NCBI GenBank assembly: GCA_910585205.1 | Contig: CAJUCC010000049.1 | Coordinates: 1-29,621 of the forward strand | From: an uncultured Lachnospiraceae bacterium | GTDB taxonomy: Bacteria; Bacillota; Clostridia; Lachnospirales; Lachnospiraceae | Direction of reading: 5' to 3' | Length of the DNA stretch: 29,621 bases | Part shown: piece after piece, positions 1-8,179 of the stretch | Layout: the number at the start of each line of letters is the position of its first letter | Position numbering within the stretch: the first letter of the stretch is position 1 | Program-made: the position numbers and the translations under genes | Notes under the pieces: generated by a model | The model's input: only the letters and a program-made list of their open reading frames with translations | The model's database searches: none | What the model was told of the DNA's origin: nothing

Positions 1-452
1 TCGTATTCGTCCAGCGGATAAAAACCGGGCATTTCGGCAGTCTCACCGCCGATCAGCGCTGCGCCTGCCTGCTTGCATCCTTCGGCAACCCCCTTTACAA
101 TATCGGCAATCTTCTCCGGATAGTTTTTACCGCATGCGATATAATCCAGAAAGAACAAGGGCTGCCCGCCTGCACAGGCAATATCGTTCACACACATGGC
201 AACGCAGTCAATCCCCACCGTGTCATGCCGGTTCAGCAGAAACGCCAGCTTTAATTTGGTACCTACCCCGTCCGTGCCGGACACCAGTACCGGATGCTCC
301 ATATTCTGAAATGCTTTCATGGAGAAAGCGCCGGAAAATCCGCCGATTCCGCCCAGTACTTCCGGGCGCATCGTCTCCTTTATATGCTTTTTAATCAGTT
401 CCACGGAAGTATATCCTGCCTCGATGTCCACACCAGCACTCTTATAATCCAT
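1..452 (-). CDS. purM: Phosphoribosylformylglycinamidine cyclo-ligase (AIR synthetase), N-terminal part
   Basis: PurM closes the imidazole ring of the purine precursor, converting FGAM plus ATP to AIR in the cytoplasm. The visible part is about 150 residues of a protein that is normally near 340; the rest lies beyond the left edge. It starts MDYKSAGVDIEAGY, then has the glycine-rich LGGIGGFSGAF at about residues 33-43 and the family hallmark VSGTDGVGTKLKLA at about 57-70, followed by a GETAEMPGFY stretch near the edge. The ATG at 450-452 is preceded by a GAGGAGA ribosome site. It lies 16 bp downstream of purE on the same strand, so the two are very likely co-transcribed. The identification is secure; the truncation is only the window edge. 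Confidence 0.95.
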   Translation of the reverse strand, partial: MDYKSAGVDIEAGYTSVELIKKHIKETMRPEVLGGIGGFSGAFSMKAFQNMEHPVLVSGTDGVGTKLKLAFLLNRHDTVGIDCVAMCVNDIACAGGQPLFFLDYIACGKNYPEKIADIVKGVAEGCKQAGAALIGGETAEMPGFYPLDEY

Positions 453-468
453 GCTTTCTCTCCTCGTC

Positions 469-969
469 TCAATAATTTTGATAACCGGTTTCCTGTAAAC
501 GTGCGTCCTTTTTCTCCACGCCTTCTTTCATCTCCGCGGCATACGCCTTCAACCGCTCCCGAAGCGCCGTGTCCGATACCGCCAGTATCCGCGCCGCTAA
601 AAGACCGGCATTGACGCCGCCGCCGATGGCAACCGTCGCCACCGGAATGCCGGAGGGCATCTGCACGATAGAATAGAGGGAATCCCGGCCGCCGAGAGAG
701 GTGGTATGCATCGGAATCCCGATCACGGGCATCGGAAAAATCGCCGCACACATGCCGGGCAGATGAGCCGCCATCCCCGCTCCCGCTATCACAACCTGAA
801 TGCCGCGTTCCTCTGCCGTCTTCGCATAGTCAAAAAAGACATCCGGTTCCCTGTGCGCGGAAATAATCCGCATTTCATAGGAAATCCCCAACTGCTCCAA
901 AATGTCGGCCGCCTTTGCCATAACCGGCATGTCGGAATCACTGCCCATTACAATCGAAACCTGTGCCAT
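469..969 (-). CDS. purE: N5-carboxyaminoimidazole ribonucleotide mutase, class I PurE
   Basis: PurE isomerises N5-CAIR to CAIR in de novo purine synthesis. The protein is 166 residues, a normal length for the family. It has the substrate loop GSDSD at residues 9-13, the active-site SAHRE at 37-41 (His39), and the GGGVNAGLLAARILA stretch typical of class I PurE. An AAAGGAG ribosome site lies 7 nt before the ATG. It sits between an M29 aminopeptidase gene (34 bp upstream) and purM (16 bp downstream), all on the same strand. No purK is visible here. Its substrate N5-CAIR would come from a PurK encoded elsewhere, which is inference. Confidence 0.96.
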   Translation of the reverse strand: MAQVSIVMGSDSDMPVMAKAADILEQLGISYEMRIISAHREPDVFFDYAKTAEERGIQVVIAGAGMAAHLPGMCAAIFPMPVIGIPMHTTSLGGRDSLYSIVQMPSGIPVATVAIGGGVNAGLLAARILAVSDTALRERLKAYAAEMKEGVEKKDARLQETGYQNY

Positions 970-1003
970 CTTTTATCTCCTTTGCATTCTTCTCAGTTTT
1001 ATT

Positions 1004-3133
1004 TTAGTATGAGAGTCCGGTATCGTCAATAGCCGAATGCACCATCGGTCCGTTCAGCTCCTCACATCCGGGCAGCACAAACCGCCCGTTGCGGATAATC
1101 GCCTGTTCCCTGCCGTCGGATGCCACCGCCGTCAGCTCCCCCAGTTCATCATACGGTATCGTAATATCCGTATGACAGTTGAAATAGGCCCCGGCCATAT
1201 CGCCGTCCAGCCGCCTGCGGGAGCAGGCGTTATCTCTGGCGATCATCTCTCTGCCGTCGGGATTGCGAACCGGGAGATCCTCACTGTGGGAGTAACAGGT
1301 GTCCCCCACCGCAAAATGCGGTCCCGTCTTCTCCGCAATCAGAATCGGCAGCTTATCGGCAATCCCGAATTTCCGCGCCGCCATGTAAGCGGTGGTATTC
1401 GTACCGATGGCAAATTCTCCCATCGGCAGGCTGTTGTGATGAAACAACACCGTGTCACGGACGTATTTACGGTTTTCCGCCTCCGAAGAAAAGTTGCCGC
1501 ACCGATAATCCGTCACCATGCCGTCGGTAAACGTCAGTTCCAGATCCCGGTATTCCAGGCCGTTCAGATAAACCCGCGTCACGTGGAGCAGGCCGTTTGT
1601 CCCCTCCAGTGCGGGCGAAGTGAATACTTCACCGACCGGGATATTGACATCGGCCACACAATTCTCAAATTTTGTTTCCCGCTGCGGGTCCTGCAGAGGC
1701 TGCAGCGCAACCGTAAGTGCGGTGCGGTTTTTGCCGCATCCCGTAATCCGCACAAAATCCGCCGCATCCAGCGCCCGGATCATCGTCTGCTGAATATCCC
1801 GATACAGCGCATAGTCCAGCGTGTTGACCGCTATCACCGCATCAAATATCTCCGCAAACCGTTCCCCGATCTCCGGCATGGGAAAGGCGATAATCGTAAA
1901 ACTGCGCTCCTCTCCCTTGATATACCGGTTGACAAGTTCGCCGGAAGCCGCCGCGTATTCCACCGCAAGCCGCTGCTGCTCCCTGCCGAGCCGAAGCGCC
2001 TCCTTTTTTTCCCGCGGCGCAAACGGCGCTTCCCCGAATCCTTCCAGACAGGCCGGTCCGCCATGGACATACGCCAGTTCTTTTGCCGCCTCATAAGCCC
2101 GCTTCAGCCCTTCCAGCCGCCGGGCCGTATATTTCTTATCCAGATACAACGCCTGGTCTTCCCGGTGGTCATAGGCGTACTGCTGATTGGCCTGCGCACC
2201 GGCAAAGCCCACCCGGCTCATGCCTCTTTTATGAAAAATGCTTTCCGAAACTCTGTAGATCACGGGTTCCAGACCCATCCGCCGAAAATTCAGGACCGCC
2301 TGCCGGATCACCCGTTCAAAGCCCGCCGGATAGCGGAGATTGACCGTCTTTTTCCGGGACATATCCTTGCCGCCGACGACAAACCCCATCCGGTATCCTT
2401 CGGTAAAGGTGTCCGCCATCCTGCCGATTGTCTCCTCCGGCAATCCGTACAGATACGCCGCCAGCTTTTCCTCGTTCCCGGTAATGTATTCTCCATAATA
2501 ATACAGATACCGGCTGTCGCTCAGATCACTGTCCATGACAATACGCAGCAAAAAATCCTGACCGGGATCGAGCTGGCTGCGAACCCGCTTCTCCGTCTCT
2601 GTCTCCGAATAATCGCTTACAAACCAGTATACAATCTGACGCAGCTCCTCATACGCAGGCGCATCCTTCCCTTCCTCCCGGGCGCAGACGAACGCCTGAT
2701 AGATTTCCAGAAACAATTCCATACGGATTGTCAGCGCTTCCCTGTCCTTTTCATAGACAGCGGCGATCTGGCTGTGCAGCTCTGCATACAGGAATGCCAG
2801 CAGCCGCCCGGTATCCTCCCCGAACAGACTGACCGCATAAGCCGGATTACCATAGCAGGTTTCATAACGCTCCGGCAAAATATCCGCATACAGTCTGTGA
2901 TTGCGCTCCCGCAAAACGGTAAGCGGTATATCCTCCAGCCGCTGATGCATCTGATCGTCCCACTCGACAAGCAGCTTTTTCACATAAGCGGCCGTCTCCC
3001 GAAAATAAGACGCATACCGCTGCGATGCGCCGGAGTCCTGCTGATCCGGATCTGCCAGTCCGCCGATCCGCTCCAGCGCCAGTTCAAAGCGTTCCGCCAA
3101 AAATGCGTCCTGCTGCGTTTCCACTTCTTTCAT
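1004..3133 (-). CDS. M29-type aminopeptidase with a long N-terminal extension
   Basis: This is a metal-dependent leucyl-type aminopeptidase of family M29, expected to be cytoplasmic and to trim peptides. The C-terminal half carries what look like all the M29 metal ligands: Glu502 (GEVFTSP), Glu573 (MGEFAIG), His606 (GPHFAVG), and His654 and Asp656 (CHTDI). Classical M29 enzymes are about 370-410 residues; this one is 709, because roughly 280 residues precede the M29 core. There is also extra sequence between His606 and His654 (48 residues against about 31 in classical members, from memory). The start overlaps the stop of the upstream membrane-protein gene by 4 bp (ATGA), implying translational coupling. 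It sits between pyrE-linked small genes and purE. The role of the extension is unknown. Confidence 0.85.
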   Translation of the reverse strand: MKEVETQQDAFLAERFELALERIGGLADPDQQDSGASQRYASYFRETAAYVKKLLVEWDDQMHQRLEDIPLTVLRERNHRLYADILPERYETCYGNPAYAVSLFGEDTGRLLAFLYAELHSQIAAVYEKDREALTIRMELFLEIYQAFVCAREEGKDAPAYEELRQIVYWFVSDYSETETEKRVRSQLDPGQDFLLRIVMDSDLSDSRYLYYYGEYITGNEEKLAAYLYGLPEETIGRMADTFTEGYRMGFVVGGKDMSRKKTVNLRYPAGFERVIRQAVLNFRRMGLEPVIYRVSESIFHKRGMSRVGFAGAQANQQYAYDHREDQALYLDKKYTARRLEGLKRAYEAAKELAYVHGGPACLEGFGEAPFAPREKKEALRLGREQQRLAVEYAAASGELVNRYIKGEERSFTIIAFPMPEIGERFAEIFDAVIAVNTLDYALYRDIQQTMIRALDAADFVRITGCGKNRTALTVALQPLQDPQRETKFENCVADVNIPVGEVFTSPALEGTNGLLHVTRVYLNGLEYRDLELTFTDGMVTDYRCGNFSSEAENRKYVRDTVLFHHNSLPMGEFAIGTNTTAYMAARKFGIADKLPILIAEKTGPHFAVGDTCYSHSEDLPVRNPDGREMIARDNACSRRRLDGDMAGAYFNCHTDITIPYDELGELTAVASDGREQAIIRNGRFVLPGCEELNGPMVHSAIDDTGLSY

Positions 3134-3453
3134 ATTCCATATACTCCTGCAAATAAAATAAATCCGGTACCTGCCAGAACCAGAATATTAATGGCAAGCC
3201 CCAGATACGAGAAAAGATAATATTTGTCCGGTTCCATCCGGGATAAAATGCCGAGTATCAGACCCGCCACCGAAAAAAGCGCCGCCAGCAGAAAAGCCGC
3301 TCCATAGCGCGGCCTTGCCACACCGCCGTTCTGGAACGTCAGATAAAGTGATGCGATAATGGAAACTGCGGAAACAATCCCCAGTATCGTTGACATAAGC
3401 GCTTTTTGAGGATGCTCTTTGTTGGTAAAGATATAACTGCTCTTTTTCGCCAT
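3130..3453 (-). CDS. Small membrane protein, DUF6142-like
   Basis: This 107-residue protein has a short polar N-terminus (MAKKSSYIFTNKEHPQKA) followed by three hydrophobic segments at roughly residues 18-42, 48-69 and 80-103, so it should be an inner-membrane protein. The pattern matches the uncharacterised DUF6142 family of Clostridia; that assignment is from memory of the family and no function is known. An AGGGGGT ribosome site precedes the ATG at 3451-3453. Its stop codon overlaps the start of the M29 aminopeptidase (ATGA), and a 50-residue membrane peptide gene lies 23 bp upstream, so all three are probably in one transcript with pyrE. Confidence 0.75.
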   Translation of the reverse strand: MAKKSSYIFTNKEHPQKALMSTILGIVSAVSIIASLYLTFQNGGVARPRYGAAFLLAALFSVAGLILGILSRMEPDKYYLFSYLGLAINILVLAGTGFILFAGVYGI

Positions 3454-3476
3454 GGCTACCCCCTGCTGCGCCGGTG

Positions 3477-3629
3477 TCAGAACAGCAATTTGGACTTTGC
3501 CGCAAGCAGTCTGGCACCGCCCACGATCAGAAGCACCCCGCCGGCAATTCCCGCGACGATCGCAATCACGCCCAGTGTAATATTCAGTCCTCCCGACTGT
3601 CCCATAATCTTATATGCCTTTTCTTCCAT
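3477..3629 (-). CDS. Short membrane peptide (50 residues), unknown function
   Basis: This reading frame starts MEEKAYKIMGQSGGLNITLG and ends in a basic tail (LLAAKSKLLF). A single hydrophobic, glycine-rich segment at about residues 15-40 predicts one membrane span. A textbook AAAGGAG ribosome site lies 8 nt before the ATG, 15 bp after the pyrE stop, so translation is credible despite its length. It lies between pyrE and the DUF6142-like gene on the same strand with short gaps, and is probably co-transcribed. No family is recognised. A chance frame is possible, but the ribosome site, spacing and clean amphipathic layout argue for a gene. Confidence 0.7.
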   Translation of the reverse strand: MEEKAYKIMGQSGGLNITLGVIAIVAGIAGGVLLIVGGARLLAAKSKLLF

Positions 3630-3644
3630 GCAAACTGCTCCTTT

Positions 3645-4325
3645 TTATTTTTTTGCCCCATAGCGCGCATAATATGCATCTATGGACGCTTTCACCACAT
3701 CATCAATATATACTCTGCCCCGGTATTCCCTGTTATACAACCGGGAAACCACCTCTTCCATGGATACGATCGCCGCAGCCGGAAATCCATACGTGTCGCG
3801 GATCTCTTCCAGCGCACTCTTTTCCCCATGCTGCCCTTTCTCCATCCGGTTCAGAGATACCATCAGTCCCAGAATCTCAATATTTCCCTGCGCCTTCAAA
3901 ATCGGAAAGGTCTCTTCGATGGATTTCCCCGAAGTGGTGACGTCCTCGATTATGACAACCCTGTCGCCGTCCGCAATCGGACTGCCCAGTAAAATACCCT
4001 TGTCGCCGTGGTCTTTGATCTCTTTTCTGTTAGAACAGTATTTCACATCTTTTCCGTATAATTCACTGATCGCCATAACCGTAGCCACGCCCAGCGGGAT
4101 TCCCTTATAAGCCGGCCCAAACAATATGTCAAAATCCACGCCGTAGCGGTCATGAATCGCCTCGGCATAAAACCGTCCGAGCCTGCGGAGCTGACTGCCG
4201 GTCACATAAGAACCCGCATTCATAAAAAAAGGAGATTTCCGGCCGCTCTTTAACGTAAAATCACCAAATTTCAACACATTGCTGTCCAGCATAAACTCTA
4301 TAAATTCCTCTTTGTATCGTTCCAT
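3645..4325 (-). CDS. pyrE: Orotate phosphoribosyltransferase
   Basis: PyrE transfers the phosphoribosyl group of PRPP to orotate to make OMP, the step before PyrF. The PRPP-binding signature VVIIEDVTTSGKS lies at residues 123-135 of the 226-residue protein, and FTLKSGRKSPFFMNAG near the N-terminus is typical of the family. The reading frame is open back to an ATG at 4404-4406, but that longer start overlaps the -10 element of a strong promoter (4397-4402). The ATG at 4323-4325, with GGGGAG upstream and the family-typical MERYKEEFIEFM start, is therefore chosen. It is separated from pyrF by a terminator and has its own promoter. Downstream genes run on into purE and purM. Confidence 0.95.
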   Translation of the reverse strand: MERYKEEFIEFMLDSNVLKFGDFTLKSGRKSPFFMNAGSYVTGSQLRRLGRFYAEAIHDRYGVDFDILFGPAYKGIPLGVATVMAISELYGKDVKYCSNRKEIKDHGDKGILLGSPIADGDRVVIIEDVTTSGKSIEETFPILKAQGNIEILGLMVSLNRMEKGQHGEKSALEEIRDTYGFPAAAIVSMEEVVSRLYNREYRGRVYIDDVVKASIDAYYARYGAKK

Positions 4326-4396
4326 AGCGTCTTTCTCCCCGATTGCTTCCTGATCTTGCACCATAAAAAATGCAGGTTTGTCTGCATATGATTCAT

Positions 4397-4425
4397 AGTC
4401 TACCATAAAATACGGCCGTTTTCAA
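4397..4425 (-). promoter_or_regulatory. Sigma-A promoter of pyrE
   Basis: Read on the minus strand: -35 TTGAAA (4420-4425), exactly 17 bp spacer, -10 TAGACT (4397-4402). The transcript would begin about 65 nt before the pyrE ATG at 4325. The -10 lies inside the second and third codons of the longer open frame, which rules that start out. Confidence 0.75.
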
Positions 4426-4481
4426 CGTTTTCGGAACGGGAATGGCAAAAATTTGAACCGGAAGCAGGCAGCCGCAGCAGA

Positions 4482-4524
4482 CAAAAACCGACCGGCAGTC
4501 CCTGAAAAGTCCTGCCGGCCGGCC
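4482..4524 (-). terminator. Rho-independent terminator after pyrF
   Basis: Just downstream of the pyrF stop, the minus-strand RNA folds into a GC-rich stem of about 13 bp (core CCGGCAG / CTGCCGG, with a few G-U pairs outward) followed by GGTTTTTG. It closes the secreted-protein/pyrF transcript, so pyrE needs its own promoter. Confidence 0.85.
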
Positions 4525-4533
4525 TTTGAAATG

Positions 4534-5481
4534 TTATCGTTTCGCCAATGCGGAAGCAATATCCGCTTTCATATCGAGCACCGCGGCACGCGCGGCGTCC
4601 GCATAGCCCGTACTGCCGTATGACGCATATTTCTCCTGCTGATAAGCGGCAATTATGCCGCGGGAAGAATTGATAATCGCACCCAGCCCGTCTTCGTTAA
4701 AAAAGTGAACCAGATCGGCCCCTTTTCCTCCCTGTGCGCCGTACCCCGGCACGAGGATATACGATTTCGGCATAATCCGGCGCAGCGCCTTTCCCGTCTC
4801 CGGATAGGTCGCACCGACAACCGCGCCGATATAACTGTATGAATCACCCATACACGTTTCGCCCCATCGCGCCACCTGTTCTCCGACCAGTTCATACAGC
4901 GGTCTGTCCGACGATGCCGCACTGCCGTCTCTTACCGGACGATCCTGAAACTCGCCGCTGCTCGGATTGGAAGTCTTTACCAGAATAAACAGTCCTTTTT
5001 TTTCCTTCTGGCATACACGGATAAAAGGCATAACGCCGTCCGAGCCGAGATATGGATTGACCGTGACAAAGTCTTCGTCAAATCCCCGGTATTCCCGGGA
5101 TCCCACCCGCACACTGCCAAGGTGGCCTGTGGCATAAGCCTCCGATGTGGATCCGATGTCGCCGCGCTTGATGTCGCCGATTACCACCAGCCCTTTTTCC
5201 TTACAATAGCGGACCGTCTTCTCAAAGGCGATCAGCCCTTCGATACCGAACTGTTCATACATGGCGATCTGTGGCTTTACCGCGGGAACCAGATCGCAGA
5301 CTGCATCGACAATTCCTTTGTTGTACTGCCAGACAGCCTCACCGGCTCCCTGCAGCGTCTCACCGTATGCCGCATAGGCTTTCTCCGTAATATGCTCCGG
5401 AATATAGGAGAGCATCGGGTCAAGTCCCACCACAATCGGCGCCTCTGTTCTTTTAATTCCCGCAATCAGTTTTTGAATCAT
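4534..5481 (-). CDS. pyrF: Orotidine 5'-phosphate decarboxylase, type 2
   Basis: PyrF decarboxylates OMP to UMP, the last step of de novo UMP synthesis. The 315-residue length and the GDIKRGDIGST block mark the longer type 2 family. The catalytic D-x-K-x-x-D is Asp103, Lys105, Asp108. The conserved VNPYLGSDG and VPGYGAQGG segments follow. An AAGGA ribosome site precedes the ATG. The gene begins 18 bp after the stop of a secreted Ig-like protein gene and is probably transcribed with it from the promoter at 6246-6274. A strong terminator follows the stop. pyrE is the next gene but is in a separate transcript. Confidence 0.96.
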   Translation of the reverse strand: MIQKLIAGIKRTEAPIVVGLDPMLSYIPEHITEKAYAAYGETLQGAGEAVWQYNKGIVDAVCDLVPAVKPQIAMYEQFGIEGLIAFEKTVRYCKEKGLVVIGDIKRGDIGSTSEAYATGHLGSVRVGSREYRGFDEDFVTVNPYLGSDGVMPFIRVCQKEKKGLFILVKTSNPSSGEFQDRPVRDGSAASSDRPLYELVGEQVARWGETCMGDSYSYIGAVVGATYPETGKALRRIMPKSYILVPGYGAQGGKGADLVHFFNEDGLGAIINSSRGIIAAYQQEKYASYGSTGYADAARAAVLDMKADIASALAKR

Positions 5482-5499
5482 CGTTCCGTCCTTCCCGTA

Positions 5500-6195
5500 T
5501 TACAGGTCGTCATTTACCAGTTTGATGGTCGCCGTATTTTTCGGAATCTTGAAATATACTTTATATCCGCTTCCGCCCGGCGTGATGCCGCTTGCCGTAG
5601 CCTGCACATTCCCGGTCGGATCGCCGTCATCTTCCTCGCATTTCGCGGTAAAGACTGCCGAACTGCCATTTCCCAGGCCCTGATCTTTAAAGGTAAAATA
5701 AACATACAGGCGGTCTTCTCCATCTACATTTTCGATTTCAAAGTCGTCGATAACCGCCGCTTCCCCCTTCGTGCCCGTCATATAACCATAATGTCTGACC
5801 GAATAGCCGTCTTCGCTGTCTCTCTGATAATTGATCGAATTGACAATAATATACTGTGCACTTCTGCTGTAGCCGTCCAGCCATACCTTGACAACGGTGC
5901 TGCCGGTTCCCTTTGCCTTGATCTTCAGCTTAAAAGAATCGCTTTTCTGACTGTCCAGTTCCACTTTGACAACGCTGCTGTCATCCACGGCATATTTTAC
6001 CACAAAGGGCTTCGAACCCTTCCATTCCTTTACCTTGACTGTAACCTTTGTCGTCGTATCGTCATGCGATACGGAAACCACATTGTCCGACACGGAAATT
6101 TTAGGCTGGCTTCCCGCCAGAGCGGTCAGGCCGCAGGCCGCAAACAAACCGATCGCACATACGGTAATCAACAACTTCCTTACATGAAACTTCAT
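5500..6195 (-). CDS. Secreted protein with Ig-like fold, unknown function
   Basis: A 231-residue exported protein. The N-terminus (MKFHVRKLLITVCAIGLFAA) is a basic stretch followed by a hydrophobic core, with a plausible signal peptidase I site near LTALAG. A cysteine within FAACG does not make a good lipobox. Residues about 30-120 are beta-rich with DDSSVVKVEL and a KGTGSTVVKV stretch, resembling bacterial Ig-like (BIG2-type) domains; a second beta-rich domain follows. There is no recognisable catalytic motif. An AAGGAGGAGG ribosome site and a consensus promoter lie upstream, and pyrF starts 18 bp downstream. Why a surface or secreted protein shares a transcript with pyrF is unclear; it may simply be insertion ahead of a housekeeping gene. 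Confidence 0.75.
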   Translation of the reverse strand: MKFHVRKLLITVCAIGLFAACGLTALAGSQPKISVSDNVVSVSHDDTTTKVTVKVKEWKGSKPFVVKYAVDDSSVVKVELDSQKSDSFKLKIKAKGTGSTVVKVWLDGYSRSAQYIIVNSINYQRDSEDGYSVRHYGYMTGTKGEAAVIDDFEIENVDGEDRLYVYFTFKDQGLGNGSSAVFTAKCEEDDGDPTGNVQATASGITPGGSGYKVYFKIPKNTATIKLVNDDL

Positions 6196-6245
6196 ACTTC
6201 CTCCTCCTTACTCATATACGGTATCTTCTTAATTTTCTATGTATC

Positions 6246-6274
6246 ACAATAGCAGACTGCAAAATGCCTGTCAA
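6246..6274 (-). promoter_or_regulatory. Sigma-A promoter of the secreted protein / pyrF operon
   Basis: On the minus strand: perfect -35 TTGACA (6269-6274), 17 bp spacer, -10 TATTGT (6246-6251). The start of transcription would be about 45 nt upstream of the ATG at 6195. No obvious terminator separates it from the TPR lipoprotein gene that ends at 6309. Confidence 0.85.
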
Positions 6275-6308
6275 TATTTCCCGTTGACTTAAGAAAATAT
6301 TCAATTTC

Positions 6309-7367
6309 TCACCTTGTCTTCAAAAACGCATATTCCCGCTTCGCCTTTTCGTCATCCGGATACAGCGCCAGATAGTCCTCCATCAGAGCCGCCGCTTCCG
6401 CAAAGCGGGACAGCTTTTCATATGCGGCAATCTGATTATATTTCAAAATCTGCCGGCAGACGGTATCCTCGCAGGCAAGTCCCGCTTCAAAGGCAGCCAG
6501 CGCCGCTTCGTATTCCCCCATCTGCATTTTGCAGATGCCAAACTGATTCTGTACCTGCGGATCGTCGGGGTGACTGTCGAGATAGTTGGAATAGACGCTG
6601 GACGCGTAATTAAAATCGTTGAGTGCCTCATAGGTTCTGCCGAGAAAGAGAACGGCTTCCGCACTCCCCGTATCCCGCGCCTTCTCCAGCGAATTGCGGG
6701 CGTTGTCGTAATCTTCCAGATAATAATACAGCCTGCCTTTGTCATAATCGGAGATATTGTCTCCCCCTTCGGTAAGCGCAGTCTGCAGATATTCGATACC
6801 GGCCTCACGGTAGCCGTTTTTTTCGAGGCTGATATAAATATCCAGCAGCGTGTCATAATCTTTTTTATCCAGACTGACCGCCTTACGGAAATCCGCATCC
6901 GCATCGTCATAACGCTCCTGCTCCAGCGCCAGCGCACCGCGCAGACAGTATGCCGTCTTTTCATCATCCCGCAGCGCCAGGATCGCATCGTAAACCTGCA
7001 GCGCCCGGTCAATATCGCCCTTTTTATAATATGCCACGGCCAGATAATAATTGATGTCAAATTCCAGGCTGCCGATATTGCCGTTACAATATGAAAGGGC
7101 CTTCTCCAGCGATGCCGCCGCCTCCTCATACTGTGTCAGCCCGATATAGGCAATGCCCTGCCCGCGGTACAGCAGTTCCTCGTCTTCCCCTTCCACAAGC
7201 GCCTTCTCGAAGCAGGCCAGCGCCCCCTCATAATCGAGTCCCGCAATCGCCTCCATGCCCAGATCAATATTCTCCTGCTTTTTTCCCATGCTGCATCCCG
7301 TCAGCACAAACGCCGCACAGACAGCCAAAAGGAAACATCTGCTATGTAAAAAGCGTCTTTTTTTCAT
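6309..7367 (-). CDS. TPR-repeat lipoprotein
   Basis: A 352-residue surface lipoprotein. The ATG at 7365-7367 gives MKKRRFLHSRCFLLAVCAAF then VLTGC, a good lipobox with the lipidated cysteine at residue 25. The rest is a run of tetratricopeptide repeats (for example EAIAGLDYEGALACFEKAL and DIDRALQVYDAILALRDD), about eight units by eye, suited to protein-protein contacts outside the membrane. The open frame extends 8 codons further up, but the chosen ATG overlaps the stop of the upstream ECF ATPase gene (ATGA) and gives a clean signal peptide. The coupling places it at the end of the ECF transporter operon; a link to transport is inference. No specific partner is recognised. Confidence 0.85.
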   Translation of the reverse strand: MKKRRFLHSRCFLLAVCAAFVLTGCSMGKKQENIDLGMEAIAGLDYEGALACFEKALVEGEDEELLYRGQGIAYIGLTQYEEAAASLEKALSYCNGNIGSLEFDINYYLAVAYYKKGDIDRALQVYDAILALRDDEKTAYCLRGALALEQERYDDADADFRKAVSLDKKDYDTLLDIYISLEKNGYREAGIEYLQTALTEGGDNISDYDKGRLYYYLEDYDNARNSLEKARDTGSAEAVLFLGRTYEALNDFNYASSVYSNYLDSHPDDPQVQNQFGICKMQMGEYEAALAAFEAGLACEDTVCRQILKYNQIAAYEKLSRFAEAAALMEDYLALYPDDEKAKREYAFLKTR

Positions 7368-8179
7368 CCTTCCTGTCCCCTCCGGCCGCAAATCCGTTCC
7401 GCCGCCTCCGCAGCCGTCAAATATGTCCCCTTATATCCAAGCGCCCGGCACAGCCTTGTCACCGCCGGCTGTTCCAGTGCCGCGGCCTCCAGCGCCGCGC
7501 CGTTGGAAAACACTTCTTTTGCAGTGCCGTCCAGCAGTATCCTGCCCTCCGCAAAAACGATGACCCGCTCAAACACTTCCGCAACAAAATCCATGTCATG
7601 AATGATCGTAATCACCTGTCGGCCTTCTCTTTGCAGTCTGCGGATCATATCACGAATGCGTGTCCGGCCAACACGGTCCTGCGCGATGGTCGGTTCATCG
7701 AGTATCAATACCTGTGTGTGCATGGCAAGAATGGAGGCGATCGCAATCAGCTTCCGCACCGAAAGCCCCATGTCATAAGGATTCTCCGCTTCCAGTCCGG
7801 TCAGTCCCATCCATTCCATGGCCTCTGCTGCCGCCCGGCGCGCCTCCTCCCGTCCCATGCCGATCTGCAGCGGCCCGAACATCACCTCATCCAGCACCGC
7901 AGCCTTAAAAATCTGGTCATCCGGGTTCTGAAACACCAGTCCGATGTGCGCGGCCAGCTTTGCCGCACGCAGCGTAACCGTATCCGTGCCGTCCAGCCAT
8001 ATTTTTCCCGCCGTCGGGCGCAAAAGCCCTTTCAGCAGTTTGACAAACGTTGTTTTGCCCGCGCCGTTTTGCCCGATAATCGCCGTCGAACGGGTATCAA
8101 TCGTAAAATCCAGCCCCTTCAGCACTTCTTCTCCCGACGGATAGGCAAAACGGAGATTTTCGATCCTGATTTCGCTCAT
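7364..8179 (-). CDS. ecfA: ECF transporter ATPase with degenerate signature motif
   Basis: This is one of two ABC ATPases powering an energy-coupling-factor importer at the membrane. In its 271 residues: Walker A GQNGAGKT at 36-43, Q-loop region FQNPDDQ at about 84-90, Walker B LILDEP ending in Asp161-Glu162, and the H-loop His194 (IIHD). The ABC signature is not the usual LSGGQ but LSVRK (139-143), so the composite ATP site that uses it should be non-canonical. The start overlaps the stop of the other ATPase gene (ATGA) and its own stop overlaps the lipoprotein start, giving tight coupling on both sides. It forms an A-A' pair with the neighbour at 8176-9030. Confidence 0.92.
   Translation of the reverse strand: MSEIRIENLRFAYPSGEEVLKGLDFTIDTRSTAIIGQNGAGKTTFVKLLKGLLRPTAGKIWLDGTDTVTLRAAKLAAHIGLVFQNPDDQIFKAAVLDEVMFGPLQIGMGREEARRAAAEAMEWMGLTGLEAENPYDMGLSVRKLIAIASILAMHTQVLILDEPTIAQDRVGRTRIRDMIRRLQREGRQVITIIHDMDFVAEVFERVIVFAEGRILLDGTAKEVFSNGAALEAAALEQPAVTRLCRALGYKGTYLTAAEAAERICGRRGQEG

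Noticed and set aside
1037..3220. Long plus-strand open frame opposite the aminopeptidase gene
   Set aside because: It is an antisense shadow of the M29 gene: arginine/histidine/proline-rich, without recognisable domains or a ribosome site.
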